From contig NVSO02000040.1 in the NCBI GenBank assembly GCA_002401305.2, positions 1-6,991 on the forward strand: DNA of 6,991 nucleotides, given 5' to 3'. The DNA comes from Rhodobiaceae bacterium (GTDB lineage Bacteria; Pseudomonadota; Alphaproteobacteria; Parvibaculales; Parvibaculaceae). The translations under genes were made by a program, and so were the position numbers. Numbering within the stretch: the stretch's first letter is position 1; each line of letters begins with the position of its first letter. Shown one piece after another: positions 1 through 6,296 of the stretch. Below the pieces are notes generated by a model, which had not been told where the DNA came from, did no database searches, and saw only the letters and a list, made by a program, of their open reading frames with translations.

Positions 1-540
1 CAAGCGGCTGGCCAAATGACGGGTCAACATCACCATGCCGGCTTTTGATGTGGAATAAGAATAGGTTTCCAAGGATGGGGGGTTCAAGCCGTTGATGGAC
101 GCAATGTTGATGATGCGTGCTTTGGCTTCCGGTGTGGCTGCGGCGCGCAGCAATGGCAGCAATTTTTGAGTGAGGAAGAAGGGACCCTTCACGTTGATGT
201 CCATTACTTTGTCCCAGCCTTGCTCGGAGAACACGTCGATTGGCTCGCCCCAGCTTGCGCCCGCATTGTTGACGAGGATGTCGAGTTTTTCTTCGCGGTC
301 TGAAATCTCTTTTGCAAAGCCTTCAACGCCTTCCAATGTGGAAAGGTCATATGGCAGAGAAATGCAGGTGCCGTATTCTGACAAACGCTCGGCCGTTGCG
401 TTACATGGGTCTGCTTTACGGGCGGTGATGTAGACTTTCGCGCCGTTTTGCACAAAGCCATTTGCAATCATCTCGCCGATGCCGCGTGAACCGCCGGTGA
501 TGACAGCGACTTTACCTTTGATGTCGAATAAATTCTTCAT
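1..540 (-). CDS. Short-chain dehydrogenase/reductase (SDR), RhlG-like, 3' end beyond window
   Basis: This is the N-terminal 180 residues of a classical SDR, an NAD(P)H-dependent oxidoreductase; the C-terminal part (usually 70-80 more residues) lies off the window. Visible motifs are the Rossmann cofactor loop TGGSRGIG (residues 15-22), NNAG (91-94), the structural Asn in DINV (N116), catalytic Ser148 (in NIAS) and the YxxxK pair Tyr162/Lys166. Arg19 and Arg41, the latter just after the second beta strand, favour NADPH over NADH by family rules. The order of segments, including NNAGASWGE and a long LLPLLR helix, reads like RhlG-type 3-oxoacyl-[ACP] reductases, so a beta-ketoacyl-type substrate is plausible but not proven. 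The start at 540 is supported by an AAGGA ribosome site (548-552) with 7 bases of spacing. The 126-base gap upstream (541-666) holds no gene and no promoter I can defend. Confidence 0.93.
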   Translation of the reverse strand, partial: MKNLFDIKGKVAVITGGSRGIGEMIANGFVQNGAKVYITARKADPCNATAERLSEYGTCISLPYDLSTLEGVEGFAKEISDREEKLDILVNNAGASWGEPIDVFSEQGWDKVMDINVKGPFFLTQKLLPLLRAAATPEAKARIINIASINGLNPPSLETYSYSTSKAGMVMLTRHLASRL

Positions 541-666
541 GTGAATTTCCTTAAGCCATTGTTCCCGCTAGCGTTATTTTGGCTGGGGACGTGTTGAGTA
601 TTTTGATGGGCGGACCCTATCATGGCGGTGGTGGTTGGCCAAATGGGATCTGGTTTTCGGGGGGGG

Positions 667-1140
667 CTAGTTCAGAATTTTCGTTAGGAAATTGTGTCCC
701 GTTGGCGTGAAGCCGAGCTTTTTATACAGGGCTTGGGCGCGCACGTTTTGATCAGTTACTTCAAGGTGGGCACTGGCCAGTCCAAGCTCGCGGGCCTTCT
801 CGATAATTGTATTGAGAAGAGAAGTGCCATTGCCGCCACGTGCTTCTTCTTTCAAGAACAGCTCATCGATGAACCCATCTTTGCCACCGCAATAGACGCT
901 AAAGCCGAAGGTGAGGACGTAGTAGCCGACATCCGCGCCGTCTTGTTGGATGATGCGGGCGAAGATATTGTCTGGGCCTTGCACCAATTGATCAATGGCG
1001 GGGTCATGGAGCTCGGGCTTATACGTTAGGCCATCAAATTCGTAATAGGCGCGCACCAGCTCCTCCATCAAAGACCGATCTTGCGGGGTGATGGGCCGGT
1101 AGGTGAAGGGCTGTTTAGTCTCATTGTTTTTTTGTGTCAT
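667..1140 (-). CDS. GNAT-family N-acetyltransferase
   Basis: This 157-residue protein has the standard size of a single-domain GNAT enzyme, which moves an acetyl group from acetyl-CoA to an amine. Visible landmarks are an opening RPITPQD strand (15-21), the central strand IDELFL (91-96), the acetyl-CoA pyrophosphate loop around ARGGNG (100-105) and a clear motif B with QNVRAQALYKKLGF (131-144), in which Tyr139 sits at the usual general-acid position. The loop is unusual: against the common R-G-x-G-x-G pattern it looks one residue short, with Ala in the Q/R position. The substrate cannot be told from sequence; small amines, amino acids or a protein N-terminus are all possible. There is no Shine-Dalgarno sequence before the ATG. 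A start at Met25 would cut off the first strand and also lacks a ribosome site, so the long start is kept. It lies just past the terminator of the acyl-CoA dehydrogenase gene. Confidence 0.92.
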   Translation of the reverse strand: MTQKNNETKQPFTYRPITPQDRSLMEELVRAYYEFDGLTYKPELHDPAIDQLVQGPDNIFARIIQQDGADVGYYVLTFGFSVYCGGKDGFIDELFLKEEARGGNGTSLLNTIIEKARELGLASAHLEVTDQNVRAQALYKKLGFTPTGHNFLTKILN

Positions 1141-1147
1141 GGCGTGA

Positions 1148-1153
1148 ATTTTA
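1148..1153 (-). promoter_or_regulatory. Possible -10 box for a leaderless acetyltransferase mRNA
   Basis: TAAAAT (five of six matches to TATAAT) ends 7 bases before the ATG at 1140, which would place the transcription start on or next to the start codon. This fits the missing Shine-Dalgarno sequence. No good -35 hexamer is found 15-18 bases upstream, where the U-rich tail of the preceding terminator lies, so the call is tentative. Confidence 0.3.
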
Positions 1154-1166
1154 GGGGATTTAGGCC

Positions 1167-1204
1167 AAAAGAAAACCCCGAAAGCGCAAGGCCGTCGGGG
1201 TTTT
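1167..1204 (-). terminator. Intrinsic terminator of the acyl-CoA dehydrogenase gene
   Basis: A perfect 10-base inverted repeat (AAAACCCCGA at 1172-1181 and TCGGGGTTTT at 1195-1204) encloses a 13-base loop. On the minus strand the 3' arm itself ends in TTTT and runs on as CTTTT, the U-rich tail of a Rho-independent terminator. It starts 22 bases past the stop codon at 1227. The A-rich 5' arm means it could also work to some extent on the other strand. Confidence 0.85.
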
Positions 1205-1226
1205 CAAACGTGTCAGAATCGGGGAG

Positions 1227-3083
1227 TTACGCGACGAATGCGTCTTCATCCAAGATCATCAAATCTTCAGAACCAAGTTCTAGACGCTCAAGGTAAGCGG
1301 CTGTGTTTGGCACTTCACGTTCCAACCAGAATTTGGCCAGAACCAATTTGCGTTTGTAGAAGTCAGGATTGCCTTCACCGGCTTCCAATTTAGCCAGAGA
1401 GACTTTCGCCATTTGAGCCCACATGAAGCCCAAAGTAACGACACCAAAGATGTTGAGCATTTCGTATGAGGCAGAACCTGCATTGTCGAAATTCTTTGGT
1501 GCGTTTTCCATCAACCAACCAGCGGCTTTACCCATGCGCTCGTAACCCACTTTGAGGGGGGCCAAGAACGGTTGCATTTTCTCGTTGCCTTCATTTTCTT
1601 TAATGAAGCCTTCGATTTTTGCAAAGTAAGTCATGGTTGCCCGACCGCCTTTGGAGGTCATTTTACGACCCACAAGGTCAAGGGCCTGAATGCCGTTTGC
1701 GCCTTCGTATACTTGGTTGATACGGGCATCACGCACGAACTGCTCTAGGCCGTGATCGCGAATGTAGCCGTGGCCACCCAGGATTTGCAAAGAGTTGTTG
1801 GCGGTCTCAAAGCCTTTGTCTGTGAGGTAGGCTTTAATGACAGGTGTGAGAAGCTGAGACAGATCTGCTGCTTCTTCCCGCTCTTTGGCGTCCGGTGAAT
1901 CTTTCATGATGGAGAACAACATCGATACCCACATTGTGAGCGCGCGTCCGCCTTCAACGAAGGAACGGTTTTGCAGTAACAAACGACGCACGTCTGGGTA
2001 GACGATGATCGGGTCAGCTGATTGCTCAGGGTTTTTAGCGCCTGTCAGTGAGCGGCCTGCGGTGCGTTCTAGTGCATAAGCAGCACCGTTTTGTGTGGAC
2101 ACTTCCCCGATGGCAACGCCTTGGATGCCAACACCCATGCGGGCGCCGTTCATCATGCCAAACATGCCGGCCATACCAGATGCTTTGGATTTTGGTGCTG
2201 CTTTACCATCTGCAGATTTCTTCTCAGGTGCGCCACCCAATTTGTAGGCGACAGCATCGTCGAAGTTCATCACGCAAGTGGATGAGCCTTTGATGCCCAT
2301 TTTTTTCTCGATGGAGCCAACCGTCACGCCATTGCGTTTGGTCATTTCACCGGTTTCTGGATCGACGAGGAATTTTGGTACCATGAAGAAGTTCACAGTG
2401 CCCAAGTCGTTCTGCAATTTGCCGTTTTCGTCTGGGATCTTGGCAATCACCATGTGAATGATGTTGTCAGTAATGTCTTGGTCGCCACCAGAGATAAAGA
2501 TCTTGGTGCCGTTCATTTTGTACGTGCCGTCATCTTGCAAGTCAGCGCGTGTTTTCATGATCTTGAGATCAGTACCGCAATGAGGTTCGGTCAAGCACAT
2601 GGTGCCTGCCCATTCTCCCGATACCATTTTGGGTGCAATGTGCTCTTTCATCCACGGCGCGCCTGTGCCCCAAAGGGCGGAATAGGCAGCGTTGGAGAGG
2701 CCAGGGTACATGCAAAATGCTTGGTTGGCAGACATGCCCATTTCGGTGAAGGCAAATGTCATCACGGATGGCAAGTTTGCGCCGCCCAGTTCTTCTGGCG
2801 CGCCCAAACGGTTCCAGCCGCCTTCGCAATATTGTTCCCATGCTTCTTTGAAGCCTTTGGGTGTGCGTACAACACCGTTCTCAAGGGTACAGCCTTCTTC
2901 GTCGCCGCTTTGGTTCAGGGGCTGCAAAACTTCTTCACAGAATTTCGCGCCGCCTTCCAAAATTGCGGAAGTCATGTCTGGGGTCAGGTCTGCAAAACCG
3001 GGCAGGTCTGTGCGTTCCTCAATTTTGAGCCAATCATGGAACAAAAATGCAAAGTCATCTACTGGCGCCTTATAAACTGGCAT
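1227..3083 (-). CDS. Acyl-CoA dehydrogenase, long DmdC/FadE type with C-terminal extension
   Basis: This 618-residue FAD enzyme would catalyse alpha,beta-dehydrogenation of an acyl-CoA, passing electrons to ETF. The domain order is an N-terminal segment opening MPVYKAP as in the roughly 590-600 residue DmdC/FadE group, the alpha-helical domain, the beta domain with the flavin-contact motif TMCLTEPHCGTDL (161-173), then the second helical domain with QILGGHGYIRD (433-443). VYEGANGIQALDL (458-470) carries the likely catalytic base Glu460. A further helical domain (about 480-605) is typical of this subgroup and absent from short ~380-residue enzymes. Residues about 285-301 form a Lys/Ala-rich insert just before MFGMMNGARMGVGIQG. 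DmdC (methylmercaptopropionyl-CoA) and long-chain FadE enzymes are too alike to separate here; only one dmd-like gene type is present, so no DMSP role is claimed. The start is fixed by a strong AGGGAGG ribosome site (3089-3095) 5 bases upstream. Confidence 0.96.
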   Translation of the reverse strand: MPVYKAPVDDFAFLFHDWLKIEERTDLPGFADLTPDMTSAILEGGAKFCEEVLQPLNQSGDEEGCTLENGVVRTPKGFKEAWEQYCEGGWNRLGAPEELGGANLPSVMTFAFTEMGMSANQAFCMYPGLSNAAYSALWGTGAPWMKEHIAPKMVSGEWAGTMCLTEPHCGTDLKIMKTRADLQDDGTYKMNGTKIFISGGDQDITDNIIHMVIAKIPDENGKLQNDLGTVNFFMVPKFLVDPETGEMTKRNGVTVGSIEKKMGIKGSSTCVMNFDDAVAYKLGGAPEKKSADGKAAPKSKASGMAGMFGMMNGARMGVGIQGVAIGEVSTQNGAAYALERTAGRSLTGAKNPEQSADPIIVYPDVRRLLLQNRSFVEGGRALTMWVSMLFSIMKDSPDAKEREEAADLSQLLTPVIKAYLTDKGFETANNSLQILGGHGYIRDHGLEQFVRDARINQVYEGANGIQALDLVGRKMTSKGGRATMTYFAKIEGFIKENEGNEKMQPFLAPLKVGYERMGKAAGWLMENAPKNFDNAGSASYEMLNIFGVVTLGFMWAQMAKVSLAKLEAGEGNPDFYKRKLVLAKFWLEREVPNTAAYLERLELGSEDLMILDEDAFVA

Positions 3084-3125
3084 TGGGGCCTCCCTACTTT
3101 CAATTATGTAAGTTTAGTCCCGGGC

Positions 3126-3153
3126 ATTTTATCTGGATACGGTGATCTGTCGA
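3126..3153 (-). promoter_or_regulatory. Likely sigma-70-type promoter of the acyl-CoA dehydrogenase gene
   Basis: On the minus strand TCGACA (3153-3148; five of six matches to TTGACA) is followed after 16 bases by TAAAAT (3131-3126; five of six matches to TATAAT). Transcription would begin near 3119, giving a leader of about 35 bases that contains the AGGGAGG ribosome site. The position between the terminator at 3205-3236 and the gene start supports the dehydrogenase being its own transcription unit. This is consensus matching by eye only. Confidence 0.5.
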
Positions 3154-3204
3154 GTAGAATCCACGTTTACCCCGGTGACGCTCCGGAAAATTCCAATAAA
3201 CAGC

Positions 3205-3236
3205 AAAAAAGGGGAGCACCTGTACAAGCGCTCCCC
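3205..3236 (-). terminator. Intrinsic terminator of the crotonase-family gene
   Basis: On the minus strand the 7-base stem GGGGAGC (3236-3230) pairs perfectly with GCTCCCC (3217-3211) around a 12-base loop and is followed at once by six T residues (3210-3205). It starts 28 bases after the stop codon at 3265. This is a textbook Rho-independent terminator and separates the crotonase gene from the dehydrogenase gene. Confidence 0.88.
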
Positions 3237-3264
3237 CTTGAAATTGTACGCGACAATGATGTGT

Positions 3265-4143
3265 TTACGTGTCGGTAAAGACAGGCGCCCGCTTTTGCAT
3301 GAAGGCTTTGAGCGCTTCGATGTGGTCATTGGTTTGGGCACAGAGAATTTGATTGCGGTCTTCCATCGCAACCACGGCCTCTAGCGAGCCTGCATCAACG
3401 GACATGTTGAGGCATTCTTTTGTCAGGCGCAGGCCAATGGGAGAGGTGCGAAGCATCTCATCAATGAAGCTTTGGGCGGCTTGGGGTAATTCCTCTTGCG
3501 GCACCACCTCGGATACAAGGCCAACAGCGAGGGCGCGTTGGGCTTTGATGAAACGGCCCGTCAACATGAGTTCAGAGGCGACCGACACGCCGATGAGGCG
3601 AGGTAGGAAATAAGAGCAGCCGATATCGCACGCGCCCAAGCCGATTTTAATGTAGGCGGCGTTGAATTTGGCGTTGTCTGCTGCGATGCGAATGTCTGAG
3701 GCTAAGGCCAATGAGAATCCGCCGCCACACGCTGCCCCTTGGACCAATGAGATGATGGGTTGTGGGCAGCGGCGCATGCGGATGATGATTTCAGAGATAC
3801 GGCGCTGGGTGGTGAGTCCAATTTGGGGTGTGCGCAGAGAAGAGGCAGCATCGCCCGCGTAGGCGTTGGAGCCTTCCTTCAAGTCTAAGCCCGCGCAGAA
3901 ATTTCTGCCTGCGCCTTGAAGCACAACAATGCGCACTTCTTTGTTCATGTAGAGGCTGTCGAAATAGCGGAGCAGTTCATCTACCAGCTGTGTGTTGAAT
4001 GAGTTTTGCTGGTCGGGCCGGTTGAGCGTTACCCAATCGACCGGTCCATCTTGGCGGATCGATAGGGTGTCATAAGAATAGTTCCGGCTCACATCCCATG
4101 GCGGCGTGTGTGACGGTGTTGGGCTTCCATTAGATGTCGACAT
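3265..4143 (-). CDS. Enoyl-CoA hydratase/isomerase (crotonase) family protein with atypical active site
   Basis: This 292-residue crotonase-fold protein would bind an acyl-CoA thioester and stabilise an enolate in an oxyanion hole. The first oxyanion-hole segment is NFCAGLDL (81-88); the second is VQGAACGGGFSLA (134-146). A Pro/Ser/Thr-rich N-terminal tail (about 1-20) precedes the fold, making it longer than the usual ~260 residues. The two glutamates of true enoyl-CoA hydratases (Glu144 and Glu164 in the rat enzyme) appear replaced: Asp150 in ASDIR sits at the first and Tyr164 at the second. Asp173 in GLGACDIGC lies near the place of the key Asp of dienoyl-CoA isomerases. Hydratase, double-bond isomerase or another crotonase reaction are all possible, so no symbol is given. 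The start is fixed by AGGAG (4150-4154), 6 bases before the ATG. The GT9 gene ends only 61 bases upstream; the gene has its own terminator. Confidence 0.93.
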   Translation of the reverse strand: MSTSNGSPTPSHTPPWDVSRNYSYDTLSIRQDGPVDWVTLNRPDQQNSFNTQLVDELLRYFDSLYMNKEVRIVVLQGAGRNFCAGLDLKEGSNAYAGDAASSLRTPQIGLTTQRRISEIIIRMRRCPQPIISLVQGAACGGGFSLALASDIRIAADNAKFNAAYIKIGLGACDIGCSYFLPRLIGVSVASELMLTGRFIKAQRALAVGLVSEVVPQEELPQAAQSFIDEMLRTSPIGLRLTKECLNMSVDAGSLEAVVAMEDRNQILCAQTNDHIEALKAFMQKRAPVFTDT

Positions 4144-4178
4144 GTCTCTCTCCTAAAAGTTCTTTAGAGAGACTTTTA
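4144..4178 (-). promoter_or_regulatory. Overlapping inverted repeats in the leader of the crotonase-family gene
   Basis: Two perfect inverted repeats interlock just before the ATG. Repeat A pairs TAAAAGT (4178-4172) with ACTTTTA (4160-4154). Repeat B pairs GTCTCTCT (4173-4166) with AGAGAGAC (4151-4144). The arm order is A, B, A', B', so as RNA they would form either two competing hairpins or a compact pseudoknot. Repeat B covers the last two bases of the AGGAG ribosome site and the whole spacer up to the start codon, while repeat A ends on the first base of that site. A weak promoter (TTGAAT, 16 bases, TAAAAG at 4178-4173) overlaps arm A, so the repeats might instead be a DNA operator. Confidence 0.4.
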
Positions 4179-4204
4179 CCCAATCAATTGACGCATTCAA
4201 GGCC

Positions 4205-5173
4205 TTAAGAAACGGGATCCGCGCGGTAATTCTTCAAAAGATTGCCCGCCGCTGCGTAAACCTCTTGTACAGGGAGGTTCGATAAATCATCTACTTCGAT
4301 GACTTGCACATTTGGCCGGTGGATGCCGGATTTATAGGCTGGAAAATAGCGCCCAAACAGAGCGACTGTGATTTGATTCATATGGGCAGCGAGATGAACA
4401 GGGCCTGTGTCATTGCCGACCACAAAGCTCGCCTCCTTCATCAAACCGGCAAGGGCTGGCCAGTCGAGATAGGGGTCGCCTTGGATCATGACAGAGGGAA
4501 GGGTTTTGCAAAGTTCCACATCATCTGGACCGGGACACGTCACCGTCTTGTAGCCATCGGCTTCAAGTTTGGTGATGAGTTCTTTGTAGTGCGGCCAGCG
4601 TTTCACGATGTGCTGCGCTGAAGAGCCGGGCACCAAGAAGATGTAAGGCTTGTCTGTCAGGTCGTATTTGGCAAGCAGCTCGCTAACGTCTTCAGCCAGC
4701 CATGAAATGTTAGGCGCGATGGCATGTTTTGAGACGAGCCCGGCTTCAAGCAATTGGGTTTGATATCTGGGCAGGCCAATAATCTTGTTGCGGTCTTTTG
4801 AGCGCCGTCTATGGCTGGCGCCACGCACAATCCCGGACCACGGGGTCTTGGGAAATAGAAACCGGAAGTAAGACCCGGAGCGTCCGTTGTTTTGCAGATC
4901 GACCACAAAATCAAACTTTGCGGCGCGAATGCGTTTGCGCAACTTCGCCATGGCGGGCACATGCCAGCGCGAGGCGCGGGGGTCTTCAAAAATGTCGTCC
5001 ACCCATGGGCAGCGGGCAAAATATTTTGCGTAAGCCGGTTCGCTCATCACCGTGATATGGGCATCAGGATAGTTTTCCCGAATGTCCTGAAAGGCACCAT
5101 CGGCTTGGATGATATCTCCCAAGGCACCATGTTTGATGACGAGGATGTTTTTTGCTGCGGGCTTCGTAATCAT
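4205..5173 (-). CDS. Glycosyltransferase family 9 (heptosyltransferase-like)
   Basis: This 322-residue protein has the two-Rossmann GT-B layout of family GT9, the WaaC/WaaF class that transfers heptose from ADP-heptose to the inner core of LPS on the cytoplasmic face of the inner membrane. The N-terminal ILVIKHGALGDIIQA (10-24) places Asp20 where WaaC has its catalytic Asp. The C-terminal half has VPGSSAQHIVKRWP (181-194), with the Lys-Arg-Trp-Pro element typical of the family, and the nucleotide-sugar motif GNDTGPVHLAAH (253-264). The length is normal for the family. It overlaps the stop codon of the upstream GT4 gene by 4 bases (ATGA), which implies translational coupling; its own ribosome site is weak (GAAGAAAT about 14 bases upstream). 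The exact sugar and acceptor are not deducible; GT9 proteins in alphaproteobacteria are not always true heptosyltransferases. Confidence 0.94.
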   Translation of the reverse strand: MITKPAAKNILVIKHGALGDIIQADGAFQDIRENYPDAHITVMSEPAYAKYFARCPWVDDIFEDPRASRWHVPAMAKLRKRIRAAKFDFVVDLQNNGRSGSYFRFLFPKTPWSGIVRGASHRRRSKDRNKIIGLPRYQTQLLEAGLVSKHAIAPNISWLAEDVSELLAKYDLTDKPYIFLVPGSSAQHIVKRWPHYKELITKLEADGYKTVTCPGPDDVELCKTLPSVMIQGDPYLDWPALAGLMKEASFVVGNDTGPVHLAAHMNQITVALFGRYFPAYKSGIHRPNVQVIEVDDLSNLPVQEVYAAAGNLLKNYRADPVS

Positions 5174-6201
5174 CGTGTGCGTACTATTTCTTCGTAGAGT
5201 GTGTGATACCGCTGGGTGATGATGGCTTCGTTGAACTCTGTCCGGTGGCGCTTAGATCCATTGGTGACGAGCTCTTGAGCAAGGTCTGGGTTTTGCAAAA
5301 CTTTGTTGATGGCTTTGGCTATCGCATCGGCATCGTTGATGGGAACGAGTAGGCCGTCTTTTTGATCATGCATCAATTCTGAAGGGCCATTGCTGGCGGC
5401 GGCAACCAAGGGCACGCCGTGGGCCCACGCCTCAAGCATGACATTGCCGAGCGGCTCATAGCGGGAGGGGAATACGCAGACATCGGCGGCTTTCAGCAAA
5501 GCTGTTCGGTCGGTTTGCCAGCCGATGAATTTGACCCGGTCTTGCAATCCAAGGGAGTGGCTTAAGGTGGTCAGTTCTTTGCGCAAAGGGCCTTCGCCCG
5601 CAATCCAGAGATGAGCTTTGGGCACATTTGGCATTGCATTGATGAGCACATCGAGCCCTTTGGCAGGGTGAAGCCTACCCATAGCCAGAAGCAAGGGGGC
5701 GTCTTCTGGTGTGTCAAAATTCGCGCGCGGCATGGCGGCACTGTCGTTGACGGTGCAGAAGTTTGGCACATAGTGCACTTGGTTATCGGACCAGCCGCAT
5801 TCTTTTAAATAGGTCACAATGCCGGGCACATTCCCGATCATGTGATCGTGTTTGCGGTAGTGCTTCATTTTGTAGAAACCACCCAAACGGGCCACGCGGA
5901 TAAAATCGCCATCTGGGCACAGGGCCGCGGCGCGGTTCATCCACGTCATCACGATGTCTGGTTGCAGGTCTTGGACCAAGCGTTTTAAACCCCAGCGGGT
6001 TGCTAAATCGAAACGGCCAAAACTAAAGAGGTGCGGGTCTGCGCCGACGTCGTGCAATTGTGCTTCTCTGTGGGGGTGGGGCCGCATGCCAAAATGTACA
6101 TCTTCTCCGGCCGCTTTTAGGGCGGTGCCGAGTGTGATGTAAAATGTCTCAGCTCCCCCAGCGGGTGAACCTGCCATTAGCTGCAAGCTGCGGACCGTCA
6201 T
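5170..6201 (-). CDS. Glycosyltransferase family 4 (GT-B fold, retaining)
   Basis: This 343-residue GT4 enzyme would build a glycan by transferring a sugar from a nucleotide-sugar. The N-terminal acceptor domain opens with LMAGSPAGGAETF (8-20), the usual glycine-rich loop. The donor domain has AMGRLHPAKGLDVLI (173-187) and the family EX7E motif in YEPLGNVMLEAWAHGVP (248-264), with Glu249 and Glu257 as donor-binding and catalytic residues. An internal block, LGGFYKMKHYRKHDHMIGN (106-124), is rich in His, Lys and Tyr. There is no signal peptide or membrane helix, so it should act in the cytoplasm or at the inner membrane surface. The start at 6201 has a GAGGG ribosome site (6210-6214) with 8 bases of spacing. 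The coding overlap with the GT9 gene makes a two-gene unit, most likely for LPS core or another surface polysaccharide; the sugar is unknown. Confidence 0.95.
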   Translation of the reverse strand: MTVRSLQLMAGSPAGGAETFYITLGTALKAAGEDVHFGMRPHPHREAQLHDVGADPHLFSFGRFDLATRWGLKRLVQDLQPDIVMTWMNRAAALCPDGDFIRVARLGGFYKMKHYRKHDHMIGNVPGIVTYLKECGWSDNQVHYVPNFCTVNDSAAMPRANFDTPEDAPLLLAMGRLHPAKGLDVLINAMPNVPKAHLWIAGEGPLRKELTTLSHSLGLQDRVKFIGWQTDRTALLKAADVCVFPSRYEPLGNVMLEAWAHGVPLVAAASNGPSELMHDQKDGLLVPINDADAIAKAINKVLQNPDLAQELVTNGSKRHRTEFNEAIITQRYHTLYEEIVRTR

Positions 6202-6260
6202 GTAGATCGCCCTCGATAATCGCTGTCATTAGTGACCGGGGCATATCAGTACAGGGTTAT

Positions 6261-6285
6261 TAAGCTGCAAGCAATCCACAGCTTA
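6261..6285 (-). repeat. Inverted repeat between receptor and GT4 genes
   Basis: TAAGCTG and CAGCTTA form a perfect 7-base inverted repeat around an 11-base loop. It lies between the stronger hairpin at 6297-6328 and the GT4 start. On the minus strand it is followed by ATAACC, not a T-run, so it does not look like a standard intrinsic terminator. It could assist termination of the receptor transcript or be an operator or leader structure for the glycosyltransferase pair. Confidence 0.45.
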
Positions 6286-6296
6286 CTCCGCAGCAT

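Noticed and set aside
659..666. A run of eight G (eight C on the coding strand) beside the acetyltransferase stop codon
   Set aside because: It lies after the stop, so slippage there would not change the protein; no further function is apparent, though it could be a sequencing-error hotspot.
541..666. A promoter for the SDR gene (TTGGCC, 17 bases, TAGGGT on the minus strand)
   Set aside because: Only about half of the consensus positions match in each box, too weak to report as a feature.
694..1029. A 111-codon + strand frame opposite the acetyltransferase gene
   Set aside because: No family resemblance; the minus strand frame has all GNAT motifs.
3185..3194. GGAAAATTCC as an operator-like palindrome upstream of the dehydrogenase
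   Set aside because: Only 4-base arms; expected by chance at this length.
2454..3278. A 274-codon open frame on the + strand opposite the acyl-CoA dehydrogenase
   Set aside because: Its translation is Cys/His/Phe-rich with no recognisable domain, and it lies antisense to a clearly conserved enzyme. It is best explained as a shadow frame.
1227..4143. A DMSP-degradation (dmdC-dmdD) gene pair
   Set aside because: The dehydrogenase fits DmdC and general FadE enzymes equally, no dmdA or dmdB is present, the crotonase lacks the hydratase glutamates, and the two genes have separate transcription signals.
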